Assembly: GCA_964585635.1 (NCBI GenBank)
Contig: CAZPEV010000001.1
Coordinates: 9,324-73,323, forward strand
DNA: 64,000 nucleotides
Direction: 5' to 3'
Source: CAZPEV01 sp964585635
Lineage (GTDB): Bacteria; Zixibacteria; MSB-5A5; GN15; JAAZOE01
In this document: positions 1 to 9,250 of the stretch, piece after piece
Layout of the letters: each line of letters begins with the position of its first letter
Numbering within the stretch: position 1 is the stretch's first letter
Position numbers and translations under genes: made by a program
Notes under the pieces: model-generated
Told to the model about the DNA's origin: nothing
The model's input: the letters and a program-made list of their open reading frames with translations, nothing else
Databases searched by the model: none

Positions 1-630
1 GTGACGGTGCCGGTTACCGTCGCCCAGGCGCCGTCGATGGCAGGCATGGAATTGCACCTGCGGTACGACCCGGCGGTGCTGACCTTCGCCGGCGTCACGT
101 CCGATATGCTGAGCGATATGACGATTAACGGAACCGGCGGCGCGGTGCATGTGATCTGGGAAGACATGGGTTCGCCCAAGACGATTTCCAGTGCGCAGAC
201 GGTCGTGACGGTCTCATTTGTCGTGACCGGCCACACCTCAGGGGCGTCCGAGATCGCCTTTACCCGGGCGGAGGTCGTCAATGAGATCGGCGACGTCTAT
301 CCCCTGAGCCTCACCAACGGTCTCTTTCTGGTCGGGGGCCCGTCGGCCCTGCCGGATGCGTACGCGCTGGAGCAGAACATTCCCAATCCGTTCAATCCGC
401 AGACGACCATCCGGGCGACCATGCCGACGCCGGGCGAATACACCCTGACCGTCTATAACATTATGGGTGAGAAGATTCGCGAATATCGTGGTTCTCATGA
501 GGCCGGTCAGCTCGAATTCGTATGGGACGGCAAGAACGAAGCCGGCCAGACGCAGGCCACCGGCATCTATCTCTACCGCTTCCAAGCGGGAACGTTTGTC
601 GCCACGCGCCAAATGGTGCTGGTGAAATAG
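1..630 (+). CDS. Secreted cohesin-like protein with C-terminal sorting domain (5' truncated)
   Basis: The reading frame is open from base 1, so the true start lies upstream of the window. The first ~110 residues have the beta-rich look of a cohesin/dockerin-type module (LHLRYDPAVLTFAGV, then a VIWED segment). A linker leads to a C-terminal FlgD-like/type IX sorting domain: ALEQNIPNPFNPQTTI, YNIMGEKIREY, GIYLYRF, ending MVLVK. That domain is normally the export signal used by type IX secretion in FCB bacteria. The next gene is a clear paralogue with the same two-domain order, so this is a local duplication. The ligand and role are unknown; it is probably a surface or secreted protein. Confidence 0.8.
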   Translation: MTVPVTVAQAPSMAGMELHLRYDPAVLTFAGVTSDMLSDMTINGTGGAVHVIWEDMGSPKTISSAQTVVTVSFVVTGHTSGASEIAFTRAEVVNEIGDVYPLSLTNGLFLVGGPSALPDAYALEQNIPNPFNPQTTIRATMPTPGEYTLTVYNIMGEKIREYRGSHEAGQLEFVWDGKNEAGQTQATGIYLYRFQAGTFVATRQMVLVK

Positions 631-715
631 GCCGGTAAACGAATCGGTACGGGCGGCCGGCAGCGTTGCCGGCCGCTCGCAATCGTGGATGATAGACCTG
701 TCCCGTGGAGGGTTT

Positions 716-1477
716 ATGAAAAGTATGCAGGCCCTGTTCGCGATCATCGCGCTGGCGGTCGTCCTGACGCAGGCGGCGCCGGTCGCGGCCATCGAGCTTA
801 TTATCCCCAACCTCGACGCCGCCCCCTTCGAGCCGCTGCCGGTGCCGGTGACGGTCAAGGGATTCAGCGCCGTGGCCGGAGTCGAGTTGCACATCGAGTA
901 CAGCACCGCCAACTTGACGCTCGATTCCATCACCTCAGCCTATCTGCACGATGCCACGACCAACATCGCCATCCCGGGCAAGGTTCACGTGGTATGGGAA
1001 GATTACACCAATCCGATTACGCTGGCCGACGGGACGGCCCTGCTGGTGATGTACTTCACGTTGACGGGCAACGCCTCCGGCACGACGGCGGTGTCGTTTG
1101 TCGGTAATGTCGAACTGGTCAGCGCCAACGGGATGCCGTTCTCGGTCTCCGCGACGAGCGGCGGGGTGAATATCACCCCCAGCGACGCCGACGACGGCCG
1201 CAATCCCCTGCCGCTGCAGTTTGAGCTGCTCCAGAACTTTCCCAATCCGTTCAATCCCTCGACCACGATCGCCTATTCGGTCGCCAAGGCGGCCGACCTG
1301 CAGTTGGCCGTCTTCAACGTCGCCGGTCAGGTGGTCGACCGGATCGAACTGGGACGCAAGGCTCCGGGGATGTATACGTTGACGTACCTGCCGAGCAATC
1401 TGCCCAGCGGCATATACACCTATCGGCTGACCGGTGACGGCATCAGCCAATCGCGGGAGATGATTCTGATCAAGTAA
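716..1477 (+). CDS. Secreted cohesin-like protein with C-terminal sorting domain
   Basis: I chose the ATG at 716 because GTGGAGGG lies just upstream and the protein then opens with a clean signal peptide (MKSMQALFAIIALAVVLTQA, cleavage near VAA-IE). Residues ~25-140 form a cohesin-like beta module (VELHIEYSTANLTLDSI, VHVVWEDYTNP) that parallels the preceding gene. The C-terminus is a type IX-style sorting domain (LLQNFPNPFNPSTTIAYSV, FNVAGQVVDRI, GIYTYRL, ending MILIK). It is co-directional with its paralogue and ends at a strong hairpin terminator shared with the convergent PorV-like gene. Function beyond surface display or secretion cannot be read from the sequence. Confidence 0.82.
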   Translation: MKSMQALFAIIALAVVLTQAAPVAAIELIIPNLDAAPFEPLPVPVTVKGFSAVAGVELHIEYSTANLTLDSITSAYLHDATTNIAIPGKVHVVWEDYTNPITLADGTALLVMYFTLTGNASGTTAVSFVGNVELVSANGMPFSVSATSGGVNITPSDADDGRNPLPLQFELLQNFPNPFNPSTTIAYSVAKAADLQLAVFNVAGQVVDRIELGRKAPGMYTLTYLPSNLPSGIYTYRLTGDGISQSREMILIK

Positions 1478-1510
1478 GGCAACCGATAAATGGGCTTGGA
1501 TAAAACACAA

Positions 1511-1535
1511 AAAGGAAGCCGTTGCGGCTTCCTTT
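1511..1535. terminator. Bidirectional intrinsic terminator
   Basis: A perfect 10-bp stem AAAGGAAGCC / GGCTTCCTTT encloses the 5-nt loop GTTGC. The A-rich left arm and T-rich right arm give a U tract in both directions. It lies between convergent genes ending at 1477 (+) and 1576 (-), so it can serve both. Confidence 0.85.
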
Positions 1536-1575
1536 TCGTGTCTATGTAGGAGTGCCCGATTGTCGGTGCCGGGAC

Positions 1576-2571
1576 TTAGAAATTGAATCCGATCGAGAAA
1601 CGGTGGATCGATTCCAGCCGTCCGAAATCGGACCAGGCGTAGTCGAGTACGAGGAGGGTTTCCTCTCCGACCCGGGAGCGGATTCCGCCGCCCAGGGAAA
1701 GTCCCTGCTCCTCATAATTGAATTTGTACCCGCCGCGCAGAAAATACTTCTCCTGATAGCAGTACTCGGTCCCCAGGGACGCTTGCTGATCGTTGTCGTT
1801 GGGATGCTTCGCCTCCGTTACGACCGTCCAGCGATTGTCCAGGCTGCTGATCAGATCAAAGGCCGCTCCGATCCTGAAGGTCAGCGGCAGATCATATCCA
1901 TCGACCGGCACGGTGCCGTTGGGAGTGGAACCGGAACCGGAATTGAGCGGCTGGATAAGATCGGGGCCGGAGAATTTCAACTCCGGTCCCAAGTTGGAGA
2001 TATTCATCCCGATCCGGAGCGAGCGATAGCCGGTGTACAACTGGGTGCCGAAATCAAAGGCCAGACCGCCGGCCGACTCGTTATAGATCTTCTCATACAC
2101 GTACTTGATCGATCCGCCGAAGGCCAGTCGCGTCGTCAGATTGCGGGCGAAGCCGGCCGTCAAGGCGAAACTGGAGGCGCCGAACATCTCGCCGGTGCCA
2201 TTGGGGGCATCGACGGTGGTGATCTCCATATTGCCCATCGTCATGAGCGCCGCTGAGAAACCGATGACGCCGGCGTCTTCGATCCGGGTGCCAAAGCTGA
2301 TGTAATTGAGGGCGACATCAGTCACCCAGTTGACGTTGGTGAAGGTGATGGTGCTGCCCTCGATATTGGCCAAACCGGCCGGATTCCAATACAGACTGTA
2401 GGCGTCGTTGACTACCGCCACGGACGCCTCGCCCAGCCCCTGATACCGGGAGCCGACGGCGATTTTCAGAAACTGGCCGCCGACCGATCCGGCCTTGGCG
2501 AAATCGGCCGCGGCAGCCGCCCCGCTGAGGGCGATCAATACTGCGATTCCGTATATGACAACCTGTTTCAT
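1576..2571 (-). CDS. PorV/PorQ-family outer-membrane beta-barrel protein
   Basis: This 331-residue protein starts at the ATG at 2571, preceded by GGAGAATACC, and has a signal peptide (MKQVVIYGIAVLIALSGAA). The mature part begins AGSVGGQFLKIAVGSRYQG, LGEASVAVVNDAYSLYWNPA, which is the PorV/PorQ family signature at the start of a FadL-like barrel. It ends in an aromatic barrel terminus (FSIGFNF). In Bacteroidota, PorV shuttles sorting-domain cargo in type IX secretion. It lies 16 bp downstream of a sorting-domain protein gene and near two others, which supports a role in cargo handling. No other Por or Gld component is visible here, so type IX function is inference. Confidence 0.82.
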   Translation of the reverse strand: MKQVVIYGIAVLIALSGAAAAADFAKAGSVGGQFLKIAVGSRYQGLGEASVAVVNDAYSLYWNPAGLANIEGSTITFTNVNWVTDVALNYISFGTRIEDAGVIGFSAALMTMGNMEITTVDAPNGTGEMFGASSFALTAGFARNLTTRLAFGGSIKYVYEKIYNESAGGLAFDFGTQLYTGYRSLRIGMNISNLGPELKFSGPDLIQPLNSGSGSTPNGTVPVDGYDLPLTFRIGAAFDLISSLDNRWTVVTEAKHPNDNDQQASLGTEYCYQEKYFLRGGYKFNYEEQGLSLGGGIRSRVGEETLLVLDYAWSDFGRLESIHRFSIGFNF

Positions 2572-2587
2572 GGTATTCTCCCCGACC

Positions 2588-5215
2588 TTACTTGACCACG
2601 GCGAATTTGCCGGTGAAATTGCCGAACTCGCTTTCGACGTTAAACAGATAGACGCCGGCGGCAATTCCCCGCCAGGCCTGCGACATCAGGTTCCAGTCTT
2701 CGGTACCGGTGCCATTGGTGTGATCCAGGGTGCTGAGCAACTCACCGGCCAGAGTATAGATGCGGATGGAACACGTCGCCGGAAGATTGGTGAACTGCAC
2801 CTTGTGCGAGCCTTCCTGGGTCTCCCAGCGCGCATTGCCCAGGTAGGGATTGGGAACCACCCGGACCGTGTGCAGGTCGCGGCGCGCCTCCGCATCGATG
2901 ATCTTGCGCGAGGAGAAGGCAAAGGCGTCGTCGGGCGACATGAGACGCGGCCCGGCGATCCGGAAAACGTCCCCTTCGGTCGGCGTCACGCGGGTGTCGA
3001 GGGCCAACATCCAGGTCAGATACTCACCCAGAACTTCGGGATGGGGATTGCCGCCGTCGTAATCATAATTGGTCAAAATGATATAATCGGTGTCGGCAAA
3101 GGTCCACTGTCCATCTCCCATCCAGTCGGCGATCCAGAAGCCGAGCTGGGTATTGGTGGTGACGTTCCAGACCTCGAACGGCGTCGTCACGGGCCCCTCG
3201 GTAAACCAATCGTAGGCGGTCGAACCACCCGGGGTGAAGCGCATCTCGATGTCGTTGCGGAAATTCACGTTACAACCGGCTGACGGATCGAATTCCTGAA
3301 TAAACAGTGGAATCACGGTGGTTTGCTCCGGAAGGGCAAAGACCGATTGGTAAAGCGAATCCGGTACCCGCGGATTCCTTATGACGATCTGAAGGCCGTC
3401 GGAGACCGGATAGGTTCCGGGATCGCCTACGAATTGATCCTGATTCGCCAGGACGGTGTCGCCGGTCGTCAGGTCGATCATATTCCAGGTCGTGAAGCAG
3501 TCATCGACGAAGCTGATGCGATATTCATGACCGGTTACGGCGCTTTCATCGACGGTGTACACCGTCACCGAATCCATGGCCGGCTTCCAGGAGCCGGTAT
3601 AAGCATGGGCGATGCTCCCTTGCGGGGAAACATATCCCAGCGGATTGGTTCGCGGGAAGACCCGCACGATGTTGGGAGCCGTCTCCGGTCGGCCGGAGGT
3701 GAAATCATACTCCTGGCTGGTGCTGTCGAAGGAGACAACGGCGTACCAATATTCCATGCCGTTGACCAGGTTGCGGTCGGTATAGGCATGGGTGATCCGA
3801 TCGAAGTCGTCCCGCAGGAAGATGGCCAGGGGAACGTAGTCGGGGCCGACGGAATAATCGCTGTTGATTTTGAGCGATCCCCAGGTCTGGCCGCGATCGG
3901 TGGAACGGAAAATCTTGTACCCTTTGAAGTCGTGTGATCCGGTCGCCGGATCGACCGATTCTTCGGCGGCGTCGTTCCAATGGATGGTGACATAATGATC
4001 GCCGGCGGTCGCCTTGGAGCGAGAGACGTCGGGCGGCCGGGAGGCAATCATTTTATTGGCGAAGAGAGTTTTGGCCTTCTGCGCCACATCCTTTAGAATG
4101 ACCGAGTCGGGCGCCGCCACCAGGGCAAAGTCGATACGAATGGTCTGACCGGCGGAAAGCGATATCCCCCGGACGCCCTGGACGTAGTACTGATCGGTGG
4201 GAGGCAGCGAAGTGTCGAACTCGGTGTTGTCGATCATGCTATACCGCCCCTTGTCGGTCTGCGGCAGAAACTCCCACTGGCCGGTATTGAAGGAGGTCAT
4301 GCCGATATCTCCGGGCGTTGACAAAACGACCGTTCCCATGACACCCGCCGAGACCCCCGGACCCCAGCCGGGATCATACCCGTCTTCATCATAGGTCCAG
4401 GCCAGATTGAGGTCGGTATCGACCGCCACCAGATCACCCAGACGGCCGTTTTCGCCGGTGGCCGGATCGGGGCCGCCGATGTCAAAATCGCAGTATATCC
4501 CCAGGGCGACATCATGGTAATCCTGGCTGCTGGCGTTGGTGATCTCCAGCGTGAAAAAGAGGATGTCGCGGATATCGGTATAGTTCCATTGATTGATCGT
4601 CTGCGTGATTTCCAGCCCCATGACGGGGGCACCGAGACCATCATCCGAAAAGCGGCAGATCGACTGCTGGACGCTGACCGGTCCTCCCGGAAAGTAGCTC
4701 GACGACAGGGTGTGGTAAACTTGATTATAGGCCCACTCCCGCGCGACGACATCCCAGACCCGCCAACCATAGGCCGGGAAGCCGATCCCGGCTCCGACCG
4801 TATCGGTGGGGTCGTAGGGATACCGGGCGGTGTCGGTGGACAGGAGAATATCGGTCGGCTTGGCGGCCGCCGCCCAGTTGATCATGGGGTTAAAATCATC
4901 CTCGGTGTTGGCCAGGAGGGTATCGCCGGCAGGGCTGATCCCGCCGATCCAGAATTTCATTTCGGCCAAATAGTCATGGGTGCTGTTGGCAGGCCACCGT
5001 CCCGAGGGCCGTCCGGCCCACGTGTACCCGCCGATGTAGCCATAGTTGTCCACCGTCGTGGCGATGTTCCCGCGGTTGTGGATGATCTGATCACGGACGC
5101 TGGGCGCGGGGACCTGCGGCGATCGCGGAAGGGCCGAGGCGGCGGCGGCACACCACAGGATCAGCACCGCGGCGATCAGCGCCCCCGGTATCATCAGGTT
5201 CTGTTTCATGGTCAT
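2588..5215 (-). CDS. Large secreted protein with fibronectin-like region and sorting domain
   Basis: The 875-residue product starts at the ATG at 5215 (GGGAG about 9 nt upstream) and has a signal peptide (MIPGALIAAVLILWCAAAAS). The long body carries motifs common in FCB surface proteins: DNYGYIGGYTW near the mature N-terminus, and a fibronectin III-like segment near residues 400-500 (YKIFRSTDRGQTW, GMEYWYAVVSFD). The C-terminus is a type IX-like sorting domain (VRVVPNPYLGNARWE, IRIYTLAGELLSTLDH, GVYLFNVE, ending FAVVK). It lies between a TonB receptor and a PorV-like barrel on one strand with 16-20 bp gaps, so the three are probably co-transcribed. Substrate unknown. Confidence 0.78.
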   Translation of the reverse strand: MTMKQNLMIPGALIAAVLILWCAAAASALPRSPQVPAPSVRDQIIHNRGNIATTVDNYGYIGGYTWAGRPSGRWPANSTHDYLAEMKFWIGGISPAGDTLLANTEDDFNPMINWAAAAKPTDILLSTDTARYPYDPTDTVGAGIGFPAYGWRVWDVVAREWAYNQVYHTLSSSYFPGGPVSVQQSICRFSDDGLGAPVMGLEITQTINQWNYTDIRDILFFTLEITNASSQDYHDVALGIYCDFDIGGPDPATGENGRLGDLVAVDTDLNLAWTYDEDGYDPGWGPGVSAGVMGTVVLSTPGDIGMTSFNTGQWEFLPQTDKGRYSMIDNTEFDTSLPPTDQYYVQGVRGISLSAGQTIRIDFALVAAPDSVILKDVAQKAKTLFANKMIASRPPDVSRSKATAGDHYVTIHWNDAAEESVDPATGSHDFKGYKIFRSTDRGQTWGSLKINSDYSVGPDYVPLAIFLRDDFDRITHAYTDRNLVNGMEYWYAVVSFDSTSQEYDFTSGRPETAPNIVRVFPRTNPLGYVSPQGSIAHAYTGSWKPAMDSVTVYTVDESAVTGHEYRISFVDDCFTTWNMIDLTTGDTVLANQDQFVGDPGTYPVSDGLQIVIRNPRVPDSLYQSVFALPEQTTVIPLFIQEFDPSAGCNVNFRNDIEMRFTPGGSTAYDWFTEGPVTTPFEVWNVTTNTQLGFWIADWMGDGQWTFADTDYIILTNYDYDGGNPHPEVLGEYLTWMLALDTRVTPTEGDVFRIAGPRLMSPDDAFAFSSRKIIDAEARRDLHTVRVVPNPYLGNARWETQEGSHKVQFTNLPATCSIRIYTLAGELLSTLDHTNGTGTEDWNLMSQAWRGIAAGVYLFNVESEFGNFTGKFAVVK

Positions 5216-5234
5216 GCCTTTGTGCTCCCACCAA

Positions 5235-7901
5235 TTAGAAATTGAATTCAAACCCCACACGGAGTTGTCGCGGCAGATCATAATTCTGGGGGTCGCGCGC
5301 CATCAACTCGTACCAGAGCTTTTCCTGCTGGTAGGTCGGGCTGTTGACGTTAAGGGCCAAGAGGCCGTTGTTGTCCGGCGAACCGGTCGACGTGTAGACG
5401 TCAATCACGTTGCGCCGATCGAACAGGTTCTCGGCCTCGACAAAGAACGTGACGTAGCTGCTGTTGCCCGGGGCGAGGTAGAAATTCTTGTTGAAGCGCA
5501 GGTCGAAGCGAAGGGTATAGGGCATCCGCTCACCGTTGAGCGGCCCGACACGCTTGCCGTTCTTGTCGGTGCGGCTATAGGCCAGGCCGGAGCCGTAATG
5601 ACCCAGGAGATTGATCCCCCAGGCGCTCGGCAGCGACAGCCCCATAGCGGTCAGACGCTCGCCGCGCGGCACCCGGAAGTCCCAGACCGCGGTCAGATTA
5701 TGGCGCTGGTCGAACGCCAGCGGGTATTCGCGGGTCGGCAGGGGCGGACGATCGTTGTCCTCAACCGTGAAGTAGTCGTAGTACCATTCCCGGGGATCGG
5801 AGGAGTTGCCGCGGGCAATCATATACGAGTAGTTGACCGACCAGTTGAGATGGCCGCGACTGATGGTCTCCAGAGCTAGGTCGACTCCCTTGGCCGAGCC
5901 ATAGTCGGAATTCGTAAACACGGTATAGGGATTGCCGTCCTCGTCAAGCACTTCCCGGGCGCCGATCATGTCCTGAATGTCCCGATAATAGGTCGTCAGG
6001 CTGAGGCGCAGGTTGTCTTTGAGCAATTGGGTCCATCCCAATTCATAGTAGATCGTCTTCTCGGCACTCAGGTCGGGATTGCCGATGAGTGGGAAGCCGG
6101 TCTCCAGATCGGCCTGAAGGTTGGTGTACATCCATCGCGCCGGCGGCGGCTGGAAGAGATAGCCGTAATTGAAGTGCAGGACCGAATTCTCGCTGACCGG
6201 GTGCGAAATGCCCAGTCGCGGCGACCACTGCACTTTCGGCGTCGATTGCTTCTTGAAATCCTTGGTGATCGGATCGTGCCAATAGGTCATGTCGGAATAG
6301 AGGTAGTCGAAGCGCAACCCGATGTTGACCACCATATCGTTCAGCTCGATCTTGTCCTGGGCATAGGCGGCGCCGTACCAGGGGAAGGCCGAGTAGGTCT
6401 CGCCGTACGGCTTGGGATTGAAGAACTGGCGGTTGTCCCAGTTCAGTTCGTAGCGCCGCAAGTCGCCCCCGACCATGAGCTGGTTGAACTTGTCGACCTG
6501 AGACAAGAACGACGCCCGGCCGCCGGTGTAGGCCGTCGAGCGGTCAAGATAGTATGGGTAATAGTCGTTGCCGCTGGTGAATCCGATGTAGGCGTAGTCC
6601 GGGGAGACATTATAGTTGGAGTCATGAATGTATCCCCGCGTCGGATCGTAGTTGCCGAGGCTGTCCTCGACGTATCCGGGCCACTGCTTCCAATAGAGAT
6701 CGAACAGATGCTCCGGCGCCTGCCGGGTATGGGTGTAGAAGCGGTTGAGGTTGAGCGAGAAGACGGAATTGGCTGACTTGTTGTAGTTGCCCTTGAGCCC
6801 GACCAGATAAGCCTTGTCCTGAATCTTGCCCAGACCATCAAGGTTGAAGTCATAGGAAATGGCATTATTATCACGGTGTTCGTACCGTTGATGATCGTTG
6901 AAATAGTAAGACCCGTTGAGCGCCAGTTTGGTCTTCGCGGTCGGGAACAGCACGATTTTCCCCACGCCCGAGAAGAGCTTGCTGCGATTGTGGGGCAGAT
7001 ACCCGTCGTCCCGCAAAAATTCCACGGCGCTGAAAAAGGTCGTCTGGCGGTCGCCGAGGCGCCACAGCGGCCCCGACAGATCCATGACGACCGACCGGTT
7101 ATTGGTAAAGGTCAGGCCGCCGTATTCACCGGTATTGACGTCGTAGCGGTGGGACGCGCCGTCATAAAATTTGACCCTTCCCCGGAGATTGCCGTTCCCC
7201 TCGCGGGTAATGGCGTTGACCACGCCGGAGAGCGCCTCGCCGTACTCCGGGGCCAGGCCGCCGGAGGTCAGGGAGAGCTCTTCCAGAGCGTCCGGCACGA
7301 TCCGGATGCCGGCGTCGCCGGTAAACTGGTCCTGAATCGAGAAGCCGTCAAAGAAATAGGTGACGGCGCCATAGCGCCCACCCCGGACGTGGAGTTGGCC
7401 GTTTCGATCCAACACCGTTCCGGCCATATTGGAGATGACCCGCAGGACCGTCCGCGAATCAGCCAGGTAGGACAGCTCATCGCGCGTGACAATCGTTCCC
7501 GACGATGTCTTGTCGCGCTGGATGAGCGGCCGCTGAGCCACGACGGTCACCGACTTGTTCAGATTGATGGGGCTTTTCTTGATCTTGAAGCCAAGCGGGG
7601 TAGTCAAATCCATCAGGACCCGGATGTCCGTGAGATTAACGGTCTCGTACCCGATCATGGAGACCGTCAGGGTATGGCTCCCCACCGGCATATTAATAAT
7701 GTAGAATTCGCCGTCCGAGTCCGTTTGGGTGGCGATTTGCGTCCCCTGGACCTTGACGGTCGCTCCCGGCAACTGCTCTCCCGTTTCCGCATCGGTCACG
7801 GTTCCAGCGACCTTACCTGTCGTGCTGGACAGAGCCGGTGTCCACATGATTGCCGCCAGCATGGCCAGCAAAAGCGGCACCCTGAATCTCTGTAACGTCA
7901 C
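5235..7901 (-). CDS. TonB-dependent receptor with N-terminal carboxypeptidase-regulatory-like domain
   Basis: I prefer the GTG at 7901 because GGAGGAG lies 9 nt upstream; an in-frame ATG at 7919 overlaps that site. A signal peptide is followed by a CarboxypepD_reg-like beta-sandwich (VAGTVTDAETGEQLPGATV, then DGEFYIINMPVGSHTLTV). A plug domain follows (TVLRVISNMAGTVLDRNGQL, LHVRGGRYGAVTYFFDG, SGGLAPEYGEALSGVVN), then a ~650-residue barrel ending QLRVGFEFNF. Length (888 aa) and architecture match FCB outer-membrane receptors. It heads a likely three-gene operon with the sorting-domain protein and PorV-like barrel. The ligand cannot be told from sequence; peptide or metal uptake are both possible. 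Confidence 0.88.
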   Translation of the reverse strand: MTLQRFRVPLLLAMLAAIMWTPALSSTTGKVAGTVTDAETGEQLPGATVKVQGTQIATQTDSDGEFYIINMPVGSHTLTVSMIGYETVNLTDIRVLMDLTTPLGFKIKKSPINLNKSVTVVAQRPLIQRDKTSSGTIVTRDELSYLADSRTVLRVISNMAGTVLDRNGQLHVRGGRYGAVTYFFDGFSIQDQFTGDAGIRIVPDALEELSLTSGGLAPEYGEALSGVVNAITREGNGNLRGRVKFYDGASHRYDVNTGEYGGLTFTNNRSVVMDLSGPLWRLGDRQTTFFSAVEFLRDDGYLPHNRSKLFSGVGKIVLFPTAKTKLALNGSYYFNDHQRYEHRDNNAISYDFNLDGLGKIQDKAYLVGLKGNYNKSANSVFSLNLNRFYTHTRQAPEHLFDLYWKQWPGYVEDSLGNYDPTRGYIHDSNYNVSPDYAYIGFTSGNDYYPYYLDRSTAYTGGRASFLSQVDKFNQLMVGGDLRRYELNWDNRQFFNPKPYGETYSAFPWYGAAYAQDKIELNDMVVNIGLRFDYLYSDMTYWHDPITKDFKKQSTPKVQWSPRLGISHPVSENSVLHFNYGYLFQPPPARWMYTNLQADLETGFPLIGNPDLSAEKTIYYELGWTQLLKDNLRLSLTTYYRDIQDMIGAREVLDEDGNPYTVFTNSDYGSAKGVDLALETISRGHLNWSVNYSYMIARGNSSDPREWYYDYFTVEDNDRPPLPTREYPLAFDQRHNLTAVWDFRVPRGERLTAMGLSLPSAWGINLLGHYGSGLAYSRTDKNGKRVGPLNGERMPYTLRFDLRFNKNFYLAPGNSSYVTFFVEAENLFDRRNVIDVYTSTGSPDNNGLLALNVNSPTYQQEKLWYELMARDPQNYDLPRQLRVGFEFNF

Positions 7902-7919
7902 CAAACCCAACTCCTCCAT

Positions 7920-8260
7920 TCTCGTCGCGCTCTGATCACGTTGCTGACTATAGATAGGTGGTAATCACTGGATGAGCGCTACCCTCGTCATTTGGATTTC
8001 TCGTGTAAGCTATCGGACGTTCAGAAATTTTCTTTAGGGGTTTTCCCGCCGCCATTTATGGCCGCCGGCCGGGGCCGCCGCCCCTCTGGAAAAGAGGCGC
8101 CGAGGGCCTAAATAAACGGCCTGCCGGTCAAGATTCGCACCATCCGGTCGATATTGTCGATAAATACGGCGTGCTGCCGGTGCCCGGATCGCGCCCGGTG
8201 ACAAGTTCTCGTACGGGCACTGTGGTTGACGGACTGGTGAATTAGACCGCTGCGGAACAT
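7920..8260. other. Divergent intergenic region without a supported gene
   Basis: This 340-bp stretch separates the minus-strand TonB receptor operon from the plus-strand signalling operon, so it must hold promoters for both. I see no good -35/-10 pair in either direction. A GC-rich block near 8050-8100 has only short, weak hairpins (CCTCT/AGAGG). Short reading frames here do not look coding. Confidence 0.5.
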
Positions 8261-9250
8261 ATGGCCAGAATGACAAAACCACTCACTCACCTGCGCCACG
8301 GCTTGAGAACGGTTGGAACCGTCGTTCTGATGACGATGCTGCTCATCGGAATCGGGACCGACTTTGCTCGCGCCGCCAGCAAAGTCGCCATCATCGCCAT
8401 CGATGAGGAAGCCGCCACTCTCCGCACCATCAAGGGCGTCAAAAGCTCGATTGACCGTTACGGCCTGGGCGTGGTCTACCAGGAAGCGCTCTTGCGGGGC
8501 GATCCCGCCTCCGACAGCACCACCGTCGCCGCACTGAAAGGCTTTACGCCCGACCTCTTTGTGACCATTGGTTCCTACGCGACCGAAGTCATCGCCAAGA
8601 CCTTTCCCGGGCAGCCGGTTATCTTTGCCACCGTCATCAATCCGCAAGCCTCCGGCTTCGTAGCCTCATTGGACAATCCCGGGGGCAATATCACCGGCGC
8701 CGCCCTCGACATTCCGCCGGATATCCAGTTCAAGTACTTTCAGCGGGTGGTGGGGCAAATCAAGACCATGGGAATATTGTTTTCATCGGAGACGGAAAAC
8801 ATCATCCGCCAGGCCGCCATCGCGGCCCGGCAACTGGGCATCAAACTAATCGCCTTGCGGGTCGACAACGAGCGCGAGATTCCGGCCGCGATCGACTCCC
8901 TATGCAAAGTCGCCGACGCTTTGTGGTCGGTCGCCGACCATACCGTCTTCACCCCCCAATCGACCAAACATATCATTCTGCAGACGCTGCGCTACCAGAT
9001 TCCGCTGATGGGGTTCTCGCAGTCGGTGGTCGAGGCGGGCGGGCTGTTCTCGCTCGATTTTGACTTCAAGGATATCGGCCGCCAGGCGGGCGACATCGCC
9101 GTCCGCGTGCTGCACGGCACCGCCCCCGGCACTATTCCGGTGGCCACGCCCGGCTTCATCTATTTTACATACAATGAAAAAACCGCGGAACGGATTAAGA
9201 TCAAGATTCCCGAGGATTTGCTGGCCGTCGCCAAGGAGGTGATCAAATGA
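8261..9250 (+). CDS. ABC transporter substrate-binding protein (ABC_sub_bind/TrpX-like), probably a sensor subunit
   Basis: The 329-residue protein has a signal peptide ending near DFARAAS. The two-lobed periplasmic binding fold of the ABC_sub_bind family follows: LFVTIGSYATEVIAKTFPGQ, VIFATVINPQASGF, NITGAALDIPPDIQFKYF, then GMLFS-type and SVVEAGGLFSLDFDFKDIG segments. Members bind small ligands such as amino acids. No permease or ATPase gene accompanies it. Instead its stop overlaps the start of a histidine kinase by 4 nt (ATGA), and receivers follow. This suggests it presents a ligand to the kinase rather than feeding a transporter; that role is inference. Confidence 0.82.
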   Translation: MARMTKPLTHLRHGLRTVGTVVLMTMLLIGIGTDFARAASKVAIIAIDEEAATLRTIKGVKSSIDRYGLGVVYQEALLRGDPASDSTTVAALKGFTPDLFVTIGSYATEVIAKTFPGQPVIFATVINPQASGFVASLDNPGGNITGAALDIPPDIQFKYFQRVVGQIKTMGILFSSETENIIRQAAIAARQLGIKLIALRVDNEREIPAAIDSLCKVADALWSVADHTVFTPQSTKHIILQTLRYQIPLMGFSQSVVEAGGLFSLDFDFKDIGRQAGDIAVRVLHGTAPGTIPVATPGFIYFTYNEKTAERIKIKIPEDLLAVAKEVIK

